Below the pieces are notes generated by a model, which saw only the letters and a program-made list of their open reading frames with translations, was not told the origin of the DNA and searched no databases. The position numbers and the translations under genes were made by a program. A stretch of 64,000 bases of DNA from Lumbricus terrestris (Eukaryota > Annelida > Clitellata > Crassiclitellata > Lumbricidae): contig OX457053.1 in the NCBI GenBank assembly GCA_949752735.1, positions 22,476,318 to 22,540,317 on the forward strand. The letters are read 5' to 3'. Shown piece by piece: positions 55,175-64,000 of the stretch. The first letter of the stretch is position 1; every line of letters starts with the position of its first letter.

Positions 55175-55225
55175 AATCAATCAATCAATCAATCAACCAA
55201 TTAATCAGTCAATCAATCAGCCAAC
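55175..55225. repeat. (TCAA)n microsatellite
   Basis: Lies just upstream (minus sense) of NAV exon F's acceptor. Confidence 0.9.
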
Positions 55226-55322
55226 CATTTTCTAAGACTGCATTAATTCTTTTAAATAATCCAACAGTTGAACTGGGGACATAATATAGTTCGTTAAAGT
55301 CCCATAATGACTTATTACGGTT

Positions 55323-55545
55323 GGGCACAGCGGTGGTGTAGCGGTTATGCTGTATCTTGTGACCGGATGGTCCCAGGTTCGAATCTACCTCACACCTCTG
55401 CGTAGTGACCTTGGACAAGTTGCTCACTCACAATAATTATTGTCTGTGAGGAAGGCAATGGGGAACCACCTCACTCATCTTTTATCTCCCAGGTCACAAA
55501 AGCAATGAACCTGACCTCGGGCAGAGAACTCATCATCACAGCCAT
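55323..55545 (+). repeat. tRNA-derived SINE (family 3)
   Basis: Head with gcggtggtgtagcggttatg and B box GGTTCGAATCT, then a body with gaaggcaatggggaaccacc, distinct from family 1. Confidence 0.7.
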
Positions 55546-55576
55546 TTAAGCATTGCAAAGTAACGAGGTGCTCTTC

Positions 55577-55645
55577 AAGTGCAAGGATCAGCTTACTGGA
55601 TAATTATCAATCCCAGGTTGGGAGTTCAAATCCCAGCTAAGGCAA
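55577..55645 (+). repeat. tRNA-like SINE-head fragment
   Basis: cagcttactggataat and GGGAGTTCAAATCCCAGC are spaced like A and B boxes. No complete tRNA. Confidence 0.4.
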
Positions 55646-55689
55646 TTTTTTTTAGAGATTTTCATCCACCTGCACCACTTACTTTCTCA

Positions 55690-55803
55690 GGTATGATGAG
55701 TACACTGGTGAGTACACTGATGAGTACACTGGTGAGTACACTGGTGAGTACACTGATGAGTACGCTGGTGAGTACACTGATGAGTACACTGATGAGTACA
55801 CAC
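55690..55803. repeat. 12-bp minisatellite (gagtacactggt)
   Basis: About nine units of gagtacactg(g/a)t. Confidence 0.95.
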
Positions 55804-56304
55804 ACTGTCGGTGGGAAGATCGAATGGAAAGGTAGAGGCCTGACCAGCCGCCTTCATATGCTGACGATAAAGTAGAAGAGGGAGTGAGAGTTTTGACTCA
55901 GCATGCGTAAACTAATCATTAATAATGATTAGTTAACTGAGCTAGAACTATCATTTCTTCTTCTACTGGCTGGTAAATGAACTCTCTAGCACGCCAATGG
56001 CTGCTTCAGAGTAAACTTAAGGGACTGCTCTCTTTCATCTTCTGTTTCTTTTCCCCTTTCCCCTATCCGCTTCCCATGCCCTTCCACTTCCGCTTCCACT
56101 CCACTAACCTTTCCCGTCCCATCTCCTTCGCTATCATCTTTCCTCTTGGCACTATTAGCTATTAACTATTAGCTCGTTCACTGCTTCTGTTTCACAGTAT
56201 ACTCACTGATTTATGATTGTAACAATAATACTTGCACAATGCAATAAACAAACACACAATCAATCTCATAGATATAATTATTGCCTTGCCATGGTGTCTT
56301 GTCT

Positions 56305-56410
56305 GGTTGATTGTCCATTCATCCATTCATTCATTCATTCATTCAATCAATCATTCATTCATTCACTCATTCATTCATTCATTCATTCATTCACTCATTC
56401 ATTCATTCCC
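56305..56410. repeat. (ATTC)n microsatellite
   Basis: ATTC tetranucleotides with ATTCAATC and ACTC variants. Confidence 0.95.
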
Positions 56411-56512
56411 CAAACATTGTTAAACCCCATTCAAGAAGCCTACTCTGAGGCGCCCCCAGCCCAGCCACGGCTAAAGAGAAAAGTCTTGAACAACCGGAAA
56501 AAGCAGGTAAAT
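56411..56512 (-). repeat. L2-type LINE 3' fragment
   Basis: Reverse complement contains ttttctctttagccgtggct gggctggggg-cgcctcagag, like the C-terminal/3' region of the other L2-type fragments. Confidence 0.5.
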
Positions 56513-56579
56513 TATTCCTAGTGGTAAACACCACTGATAATTATAGCTAGCTTGTCAACGCTCCCCCCCCACAACTGAC

Positions 56580-56751
56580 CCGGGGTAGAGTTGACGAGTT
56601 CGGTGAGGCTGAGGCGGTTCGTTGATTCCGGAGATATCTCGTTTTCCAGGGCCTGGACTCTTCCACCAACGACCAGTGACGGATCAAGACCTCGCTGGTA
56701 GATGATCCGCTGGAGTCTCTCGTTGTCCGCTTTCAAAGATGTCATCTCACT
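56580..56751 (-). CDS. NAV: NAV exon E (end of coiled coil)
   Basis: The exon encodes SEMTSLKADNERLQRIIYQR, continuing the heptads of exon D (NRMK|SEMTSLKADNERLQ). It then has a non-helical stretch with GLDPSLVVGG, NRLSLTELVNSTP. The acceptor is atatccag and the donor is G|gtcagt (phase 1). Confidence 0.92.
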
Positions 56752-56984
56752 CTGGATATATTATTATCATACAGTTAGTCAGCTATAGTGATTAGAAAAA
56801 TAGATATTGAACGTAGCTGCTTTGTAAGGCGTCACTGTACATTGCACCGTAATGGAACCGTCATTGTACCGTCATTGTACCGGGCTCCGGCGCCATAAAT
56901 TGTCATTATCATTATTTTATTCTTAATTTTTTTACCTGTCTATGTATGATCATTTTCTATATATACTATATACATGTATACATC

Positions 56985-58545
56985 CATGTTGTCTTGTTAA
57001 TTCTACCATCTCTGAATATACATCTATATCATCTTGTTCATCTTACTACCATCTCTGAATATACATCCATATCGTCTTGTTCATCTTACCATCTCTGAAT
57101 ATACATCCATATCATCTTGTTCATCCTACCATCTCTGAATATAAATCTATAACATCTTGTTCATCCTACCATCTCTGAATATACATCCATATCGTCTTGT
57201 TCATCCTACCATCTCTGAATATACATCCATATCGTCTTGTCAATTCTACCATCTCTGAATATACATCCATATCGTCTTGTCAATTCTACCATCTCTGAAT
57301 ATACATCCATATCGTCTTGTTCATCCTACCATCTCTGAATATACATCCATATCGTCTTGTTCATCCTACCATCTCTGAATATAAATCTATAACATCTTGT
57401 TCATCTTACCATCTCTGAATATACATCCATATCGTCTTGTTCATCCTACCATCTCTGAATATACATCCATATCGTCTTGTTCATCCTACCATCTCTGAAT
57501 ATAAATCTACAACATCTTGTTCATCTTACCATCTCTGAATATACATCCATATCGTCTTGTTCATCCTACCATCTCTGAATATACATCCATATCGTCTTGT
57601 TCATCCTACCATCTCTGAATATACATCCATATCGTCTTGTTCATCCTAACATCTCTGAATATACATCTATATCATCTTGTTCATCTTACTACCATCTCTG
57701 AATATACATCCATATCGTCTTGTCAATTCTACCATCTCTGAATATACATCCATATCGTCTTGTCAATTCTACCATCTCTGAATATACATCCATATCGTCT
57801 TGTCAATTCTACCATCTCTGAATATACATCCATATCGTCTTGTCAATTCTACCATCTCTGAATATACATCCATATCATCTTGTTCATCCTACCATCTCTG
57901 AATATACATCTATATCATCTTGTTCATCTTACTACCATCTCTGAATATACATCCATATCGTCTTGTCAATTCTACCATCTCTGAATATACATCCATATCG
58001 TCTTGTCAATTCTACCATCTCTGAATATACATCCATATCGTCTTGTCAATTCTACCATCTCTGAATATACATCCATATCGTCTTGTCAATTCTACCATCT
58101 CTGAATATACATCCATATCGTCTTGTCAATTCTACCATCTCTGAATATACATCCATATCGTCTTGAACATCCTACCATCTCTGAATATACATCTATAACA
58201 TTTTGTTCATCCTACCATATCTGAATATACATCTATATAATCTTGTTCATCATAACATCTCTGAATATACATGATACATCTATATCATCCTGTTCATCCT
58301 ACCATTTATGAATGTACATATGTATCATATGGCTTATCCTATCATTTATGAATGTACATATGTATCATATGGTTTATCCTATCATTTATGAATGTACAAC
58401 ATATGTATCACATAGCTCATCCTATCATTTATGAATGTACATAAGTATCATGTAGCTCATCCTATCATCTATAAATGTACATCCACATCATCTTCATCAT
58501 CCTACCATCTATGAATGTAGTACATCCATATCATCTTGTTCATCC
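56985..58545. repeat. 40-bp minisatellite in NAV intron D-E
   Basis: The unit accatctctgaatatacatc catatcgtcttgttcatcct is repeated about 31 times, then continues as a more diverged form (catttatgaatgtacata) to the edge of exon D. Variant blocks (ttgtcaattct versus ttgttcatcct; a 43-bp form with cttactacc) are clustered. Confidence 0.97.
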
Positions 58546-58548
58546 TAC

Positions 58549-58714
58549 CTTCATCCGGTTCATGGTATCGCAGAGCTGTTCCAGTTGGTGGGCCGATGCC
58601 AGGGCTTCCAACTGGATGTCGGTCAGCTTGAGGTCCTTCTCATGGAGTTCCTGCTTCAACTGCGTCACTGCCTCATCTCGACTGCCACCAACGATGCAAT
58701 CCGATTTCATCATT
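58549..58714 (-). CDS. NAV: NAV exon D (coiled coil)
   Basis: The exon encodes MMKSDCIVGGSRDEAVTQLK, then QELHEKDLKLTDIQLEALAS and AHQLEQLCDTMNRMK. The LKLTDIQLEALASAHQL heptads are the most recognisable coiled-coil segment of the navigators. The acceptor is aatgatag|A and the donor is AAG|gtagga (phase 0). The donor sits at the edge of the 40-bp minisatellite that fills the next intron. Confidence 0.95.
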
Positions 58715-58715
58715 C

Positions 58716-59230
58716 TATCATTGGTGCCAAAGACAATAGAATACAATATCAGACAATAAACAAATCGGAACAGTAAGCAAGTTCATTATACAACCAATAA
58801 AATACAATCGAATTATGATGTTTTTCCCAATACAGTTCACTAGCGGATTTAGTTAAAAACATCACTGGGATTTACATGTACAGTAAGGTAGTCCAGCATC
58901 TATGGAGATTCTACTCAGTCCTTGTTTGTCAGCCTAGGAATGTTGCCATTTTTATTATCAATAAATTGCAGATTTCTTAGATTTAAGCTAAAACATCACT
59001 TGGATATAGTGTAGTCCAGCTAAAAAAAAGCACAGCAAAGTGAATACATTGCAGTCAAGTGCAATGTTACTAATGCAGCATTGCCTAGTGTTGAGTATTG
59101 CGGTCCAGCGTAATTATCACCATCTTCATCAACAGCAATAACAACAACAACAACACTGTCATAATTATCAGCATCATCACTATTGTCGTCGTTAATATAA
59201 TCATCGTCATCATGGTAGAATTCTTGATTC
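58716..59230. other. NAV intron C-D
   Basis: Unique-looking sequence with a short CAA/ATC triplet tract near 59,140-59,215. No feature otherwise. Confidence 0.5.
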
Positions 59231-59234
59231 CTAC

Positions 59235-59452
59235 ATCGTGGACAGTTGAACGGTTCTCGTCGGTGTCGTTGGGGTACTCATTGGATGACCCCCTGGTCCG
59301 CCTCCTCCCCCACCTCCCCCTCCTCCCTGGAGCAAGGAGGAATTCGGGATCGACGTGTCCGACTTGAGGCTGACGTTGTCTGCGTCGAAGTCAGATCCGG
59401 ATCCGGGTTTTCCCTTCTTCCGAGAGAAGGCCTTTGTGAAGGAAGTCCTCAA
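59235..59452 (-). CDS. NAV: NAV exon C (basic segment, glycine run, Pro/Thr)
   Basis: The acceptor is tcttctgcag. The exon encodes [20 protein letters not shown], matching the family segment after KKKKKKNW. It continues with an acidic/serine portion ([21 protein letters not shown]), ten consecutive glycines, and a Pro/Thr tail. The donor is AT|gtagga, giving phase 2, which is completed by the first base of exon D to an isoleucine codon. The second in-frame glycine run of this protein lies here. Confidence 0.9.
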
Positions 59453-59549
59453 CTGCAGAAGACAATAGGACAGGTGTGTTGAGGGGAACAATAAATGGAG
59501 GAGGGCTTGTGCCGTGGTTATCAATATGGGAAAAATGGCAGAATGGTGG

Positions 59550-59629
59550 AAGATGGATGGATGGATTGATAGATGGATAGATGGATGGATGGATATGTTG
59601 GAAATGTGGATGAATGGATGGATGGATGT

Positions 59630-59661
<32 letters not shown>

Positions 59662-60445
59662 ATACATAGATTGATGGATGGATGAATGTATGGATGGATG
59701 GATGGATGGATGGATGGATGGACGGATGGATAGATGTTTGGATGGATGGATGGATGGATACATAGATTGATGGATGGATGAATGTATGGATGGATGGATG
59801 GATGGATGGATGGACGGATGGATAGATGTTTGGATGGATGGATGGATGGATGCATAGATTGATGGATGGATGGATGGATGGATGGATGGATGGATGGATG
59901 GATAGATGGATGGACAGAAGGATTGCTGCATGAAAGTAGACCTCATGTGCGGATAAATGGATGGATTGATGGATAGATTGATGAATGGATACACGGACGG
60001 ATGGATGAAAATGATTGATGAGTGCATGAATATGTGGATGTGCATTGTATGCATGTATGGATGGATGTATGTAAGTATGTATCCATGAATGTTTGAATGA
60101 ATTCTGTTTATCGCACACACAAAAGTCCAACGGTGCAATCGTCAGAAACTAAGTGCAGAACGAAAAAGGACACGAAAAGCTGTAACTTTTCCTGGATGGA
60201 TGGATGAGTGGGTGGATGGATGGATGCATTATATGGACGTTTATATGGATCTATACTTGTAGATGGATGAATGGATAGGTTGATGGATGGATTCATTCAT
60301 TCATTCATTCGAGTATTTATATAGCGCCTCTTCAAGGAAAGTGTGTGTGTGTGTGTGTTTGAGTGTGTAACTGTGTATGTGTGAATGTCCGTGCGTGTGT
60401 GCGTGTGGGTGTGTACGTGCGTGTGTGGGTGTGTGCATGTATGTA
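59550..60445. repeat. (GGAT)n and (TG)n microsatellites, with L2-type end
   Basis: GGAT array to about 60,080 and again 60,195-60,290; (TG)n at 60,340-60,440. A minus-strand L2-type tail (gcgctatataaatactcgaa) lies at about 60,305-60,330. Confidence 0.9.
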
Positions 60446-60535
60446 TCTATGGATGCATGTATAGCGACTCATATTAGCGAGACACACATAGAGAGAATGG
60501 AAGGCACACGAACGAGTGTTGTCTAAGGTTGGAGC

Positions 60536-60680
60536 CAGGGCTTAAAGTGTGGCTGGACGGTCATGGACGGCGTCCATGCACATATTTTAAAATCTGAACG
60601 CCTCATGCCACTTATTGGCCAGCACAACATGGAAAAGTAAGGGGCGTCCAGGCACTTATTTTTCCACACTTTAAGCACTG
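60536..60680. mobile_element. hAT-type MITE, 145 bp, next to NAV exon B
   Basis: The ends are CAGGGCTTAAAGTGTGG and the complement of CAGTGCTTAAAGTGTGG, with flanking octamers GTTGGAGC and GTTGTAAC (6 of 8 match). It ends 29 bp from exon B. Confidence 0.75.
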
Positions 60681-60709
60681 GTTGTAACCAGTGTTCCATC
60701 TGTTCCTAC

Positions 60710-60852
60710 CCAGTTCTTCTTCTTCTTCTTCTTGTCTAGATCTGCTGCCGTCGTTGACTGTTGACTCGTTCGGCTGCAGGCGCTCGACAGACTGTTGAGA
60801 CTGGCCACACTGTCCGCTGACATGTGACGGTTGATCGGTGTGACGTCATGAC
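60710..60852 (-). CDS. NAV: NAV exon B (Ser-rich segment and poly-lysine)
   Basis: The exon encodes HDVTPINRHMSADSVASLN, then a Ser/Thr-rich segment, then DLDKKKKKKNW, matching the family's 'SSDSxxSLNS ... KKKKKKxW' block. The acceptor is gtag|GT and the donor is TGG|gtagga. Phases 1 and 0 fit the neighbouring exons. It is tightly bracketed by repeats: the 10-bp minisatellite begins about 15 bp upstream of the acceptor, and a hAT-type MITE with its target duplication ends about 21 bp from the donor. Confidence 0.9.
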
Positions 60853-60867
60853 CTACGTCACATAGAG

Positions 60868-62030
60868 TAAGACAAGATAAGATAATATAAGATGATATAA
60901 GATGACATAAGATGATGTAAGATGATATAAGATAATATAAGATGATATAAGATGATATAAGATGATATAAGATGATATAAGATAATATAAGATGATATAA
61001 GATGATATAAGATGATATAAGACAATATAAGATGATATAAGATAATATAAGATGATATAAGATGATATAGGATAATATAAGATGATATAAGATGATATAA
61101 GATAATATAAGATGATATAAGATGATACAAGATGATATAAGACAATATAAGATGATATAAGATAATATAAGATGATATAAGATAATATAAGATGATATAA
61201 AATGATATAAGATGATATAAGATAATATAAGATGATATAAGATGATATAAGATGATATAAGATGATATAAGATGAGATAAGATGATATAAGATGATATAA
61301 GATGATATTAGATAATATAAGATAATATAAGATGATATAAGATGATATAAGATGGTATAAGATCATATAAGATCATATAAGATGATATATAAGATGATAT
61401 AAGATAATATAAGATGATATAAGATAATATAAGATGATATAAGATAATATAAGATAATATAAGATAATATAAGATGATATAAGATGATATAAGACAATAT
61501 AAGATGATATAAGGTAATATAAGATGATATAAGATAATATAAGATGATATAAGATTATGTAAGATGATGTAAGATAACATAAGATGATATAAGATAATAT
61601 AAGATGATATAAGATAATATAAGATGATATAAGATAATATAAGATGATATAAGATAATATAAGATGATATAAGATAATATAAGATGATATAAGATGATAT
61701 AAGATAATATAAGATGATATAAGATGATATAAGATTATATAAGATGATATAAGATGATATAAGATGATATAAGATGATATTAGATAATATAAGATAATAT
61801 AAGATGATATAAGATAATATAGGATGATATAAGACAATATAAGATGATATAAGACAATATAAGATAATATAAGATGATATAAGATGATATAAGATGATAT
61901 AAGATAATATAGGATGATATAAGATAATATAAGATAATATAGGATGATATAAGATGATATAAGATAACATAGGATGATATAAGATAATATAAGATGATAT
62001 AAGATGATATAAGATGACATAACATAACCT
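60868..62030. repeat. 10-bp minisatellite (tataagatga)n
   Basis: About 116 units of gatgatataa / gataatataa. All minus-strand frames across it (ILYHLISSY) are artefacts of a repeat lacking stop codons. Fills most of NAV intron A-B. Confidence 0.98.
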
Positions 62031-62215
62031 AGTCTAAGATAATGTAAAATACTGCAACATAATGTGACATAACATAACTTAGCATAACATGACATGACAT
62101 AGCATAGCTGACATAAATTAACAAAGCACAACATAACTTAATATAGCACGACATGCCATGGCATGCCACAACATAACATGACATGGCATAGCATAACATA
62201 ACTTAGCATAACGTC
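62031..62215. repeat. Degenerate (acata)n tract
   Basis: acataacataacttagcata-type pentamer repeats continuing from the minisatellite. Confidence 0.85.
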
Positions 62216-62235
62216 AGATAGAGTATTGTATTGTA

Positions 62236-62345
62236 TCTGACCATTTATAAAGCGCTTCTCGCAGCAAGAGGCTGTCAGAAGCGCTCCCAGTGCGTTCAAC
62301 CCGAGAAAACAGGCAAGTTTTTAGACGAGGAAAGACTACCAGAGA
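62236..62345 (-). repeat. L2-type 3' end
   Basis: Minus strand reads gggagcgcttctgacagcct ... gagaagcgctttataaatgg. Confidence 0.65.
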
Positions 62346-62379
62346 AGATGTTGCCAACATTGCCATTTTGCTGATGAAC

Positions 62380-62705
62380 GTGATGATGATGACGATGATG
62401 ACCAATAAGACAATTATAAAAACGATGATAATGATGGCGTTTGCACACTGTCATTGGTGGTGGTGATAACGGTGGTTTTGGTGATGGAGGTAGTGATAAT
62501 GGTGGTATTGGTGGTGTTGGTGATAATGGTGGTTTTGGTGGAGGTGGTGATAATGGTCGTTTTGGTGGTGATGGTAATAATGGTGGTGGTGGCGATAATG
62601 AGGGTGGTGGTGATAATGGTGGTGGTTGGTGGTGATTATGGTGATGGTGATAATGATGGTGGTAGCGATGGGCATTGGTGGCGGCGGTGGTTGTGATGGT
62701 GATCG
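62380..62705. repeat. (GGT/GAT)n triplet-type repeat
   Basis: Imperfect ggtggtgataatggtggt units upstream of NAV exon A's donor side. Confidence 0.95.
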
Positions 62706-62787
62706 TGCTGCTATTGGCAATGCCATGAAGCACCATGACATGCAGAATGTTCACTGTTAAACTCACATCCCTTATAATAATCATTAC

Positions 62788-62998
62788 CTGAGCAAGCGGA
62801 GTCTTTGGCCGAGGCGCCAACCTGGTCCGTCGTCTGCCGGGGAAGACTTCCACCAGCTCCTCCACCACCTCCTCCTCCACTACCACTTCCTCCTCCTCCG
62901 CCTCCTCCCCCTCCATGGAACCCAGATGCCAAAGTATGCGATCTGCTCTGTACTCGCAATCCATCGATCGTCGCTTTTAACTCATTCAACTCGGAATC
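62788..62998 (-). CDS. NAV: NAV exon A (linker with glycine run)
   Basis: The exon begins after an acceptor ending ttcttttag and starts in phase 0 with DSELNELKATIDGLRVQ, the helical segment that precedes the poly-lysine region in the family. It then runs into a glycine/serine tract of about 23 residues (roughly residues 29-50) encoded by GGN triplets, followed by SLPRQTTDQVGASAKDSACS. The donor is G|gtaatg, so the exon ends in phase 1 and joins exon B to make a glycine codon. The glycine tract looks like a triplet expansion inside coding sequence. Earlier exons are outside the window. Confidence 0.85.
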
Positions 62999-63002
62999 CT
63001 AA

Positions 63003-63640
63003 AAGAATTCAGCACCGCTACATATTATACTCTCATCCACTAACTGGTGCGTAGATCTCACTCAGCGCCTAATTACCTCCTTACGACTTAGGAATGCGCA
63101 GTCTATGCACACCTGGACTGTGTATGAAGCGCAGGTAGAGCTGATGCGCAAAGGGAAGGCATGGTAAGGTTTAGGTAGGTGCAACAATGTTAGGTAGGGG
63201 TAAGAGCAAACAAGGTAAGGAAGCGGAAACGGTAAACGGTAAGGTAACAGTGATCGGCTGACTTCAGTGACTTGTCCCTGGCTATAATTATAAAAGCTGC
63301 ATATACCAGTCACAGGCAATATCAGTACAGGCAAAGCAAGGTCATTTAGCCTGTATAAACATCAACTAGATAAGCTTAAGATAGTCAGTTGATTTATGGT
63401 ATTGATATGTATAAGCTAAGGCGAGGAAAGGTATAGGATAGAATATGGCATGATAGAATGCAAAAGAGGTAAGAGTAGGTAAGACAATCAGAGGAAAGGT
63501 ATACTGTATTTTAGTATACTATGGTATAGGAGTCGTCTATAGCACAAGGAGTCAAACTAAGGCGTGCTATAGCCAGTAGTACTGTTTGAATGTTGCATGA
63601 ACATTGATGCAGCTCCTCTAGTGGATAAATATAATCATAA
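63003..63640. other. NAV intron upstream of exon A, nothing recognised
   Basis: Purine-rich aggtaagg-type phrases recur at 63,160-63,250 and 63,420-63,500. No exon found. Confidence 0.5.
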
Positions 63641-64000
63641 CATGACATCTAATCATAATGTGCTACAATTATAATATATGATTATGATATACTGTATATT
63701 GATCCAATTATATTATGATACAACCTTCATATATAATTACAATATATTGACACAATCTAATCATATTATGATATAATTATGATATATAATTATGATATAT
63801 ATATTGACACAATCTAATCATATTATGATATAATTATGATATATACTGATATATAATTATGATATATATATTGATATAATCTAATCATATTATGATATAA
63901 TTATGATATAATTATGATATAATTATAATTATGATAGCCTATATATATTGATACAATCTAATCACATTATGATATAATTATGATATATAATTATGAAATA
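63641..64000. repeat. AT-rich minisatellite at the right edge
   Basis: Units of roughly 60-75 bp built from acaatctaatcatattatga and tataattatgatatatatat recur to the window end. Confidence 0.85.

Larger units (their letters stand above)
41059..62998 (-). other. NAV: Neuron navigator (NAV/unc-53/sickie) gene, 3' part, 14 coding exons
   Basis: This is the span of the NAV homologue seen here. The family consists of large cytoskeletal proteins that bind microtubule plus ends and guide cell and axon migration. They carry an N-terminal calponin-homology domain (not in this window), a coiled coil and a C-terminal AAA-type domain. The 14 exons listed separately join without any frame break (2,385 nt, 794 residues plus stop). 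Recognisable family stretches include KKKKKKNW, LKLTDIQLEALASAHQL, FETLIPK, GPSGTGKT, FNVDHKSSKEL, LDNLHHVGSL, LQLHHNFRWVLCANH, EPVKGFLGRYLR, HSSSDVTIG, WFTDLWNYSIVPYLLEA, APWEDPAEWV and DPLMNMLLRLQEAA. All introns are GT/AG. The introns are crowded with repeats. The 5' end lies beyond 64,000. Family assignment comes from recognised sequence, not from a database search. Confidence 0.95.

Noticed and set aside
56985..58545. CRISPR-like 40-bp repeats
   Set aside because: Whole units are repeated with no unique spacers; an intronic minisatellite.
59391..60138. Long minus-strand frames of IHPSIHPS repeats
   Set aside because: Generated by (GGAT)n microsatellite. Only NAV exon C at the lower end is coding.
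60671..62134. Long minus-strand frames rich in ILYHLISSY
   Set aside because: They are translations of a 10-bp minisatellite with no stop codons. Only the NAV exon at 60,710-60,852 is real.
41041..64000. Several separate host genes in the 41-63 kb region
   Set aside because: All conserved fragments there join in one frame with matching intron phases as a single NAV gene.

Overview
The window looks like a piece of a metazoan nuclear genome, most plausibly a marine invertebrate. The genes are split by GT/AG introns, there are several families of LINEs, tRNA-derived SINEs and DNA transposons, and microsatellites are very abundant. I cannot name the species. Almost all long open frames are artefacts of simple repeats (for example CLSV, IHPS and ILYH runs). 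The real host genes are few.

Host genes. (1) The best-supported gene is the 3' part of a neuron navigator homologue (NAV/unc-53/sickie family) on the minus strand. It has 14 coding exons from 62,998 down to a stop codon at 41,059. All 14 junctions keep one reading frame and give 794 residues: a serine-rich linker with two glycine runs, a lysine-rich stretch, a coiled coil, and the C-terminal AAA-type nucleotide-binding domain (Walker A GPSGTGKT). The 5' part lies beyond position 64,000. (2) An intact single-exon rhodopsin-like GPCR lies at 21,349-22,476 (minus); it lacks several hallmark residues of the class. (3) A likely first coding exon of a malic enzyme lies at 2,180-2,326 (minus), with the rest of the gene off the left edge.

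Layout. 1-10 kb: simple repeats, the malic-enzyme exon, an RTE-like LINE fragment, a Helitron-like element and a MITE. 10-15 kb: a CR1/L2-type LINE with a 994-bp hAT-like element inserted in it, followed by older L2-type 3' ends. 15-20 kb: a 63-bp tandem repeat, a Tc1/mariner-like element, SINEs and an RTE 3' end. 21-24.5 kb: the GPCR and a GC-rich upstream region. 24.95-34.43 kb: a 9.5-kb satellite of about 340-bp monomers, whose core is inverted relative to both flanks and shows higher-order structure. 34.4-41 kb: gene-poor, with two hAT-type MITEs, ending in a repeat-rich NAV 3' region. 41-63 kb: NAV, with introns full of SINEs, minisatellites, a Tc1/mariner-like copy carrying a nested RTE LINE, and short elements within tens of bases of exons.

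The unusual features are the inverted satellite core, the atypical GPCR, a tandem array in a NAV intron with a YY1-like motif about every 87 bp, NAV splice sites built against microsatellites, and several nested or composite transposons. I found no evidence for a novel multi-gene system.
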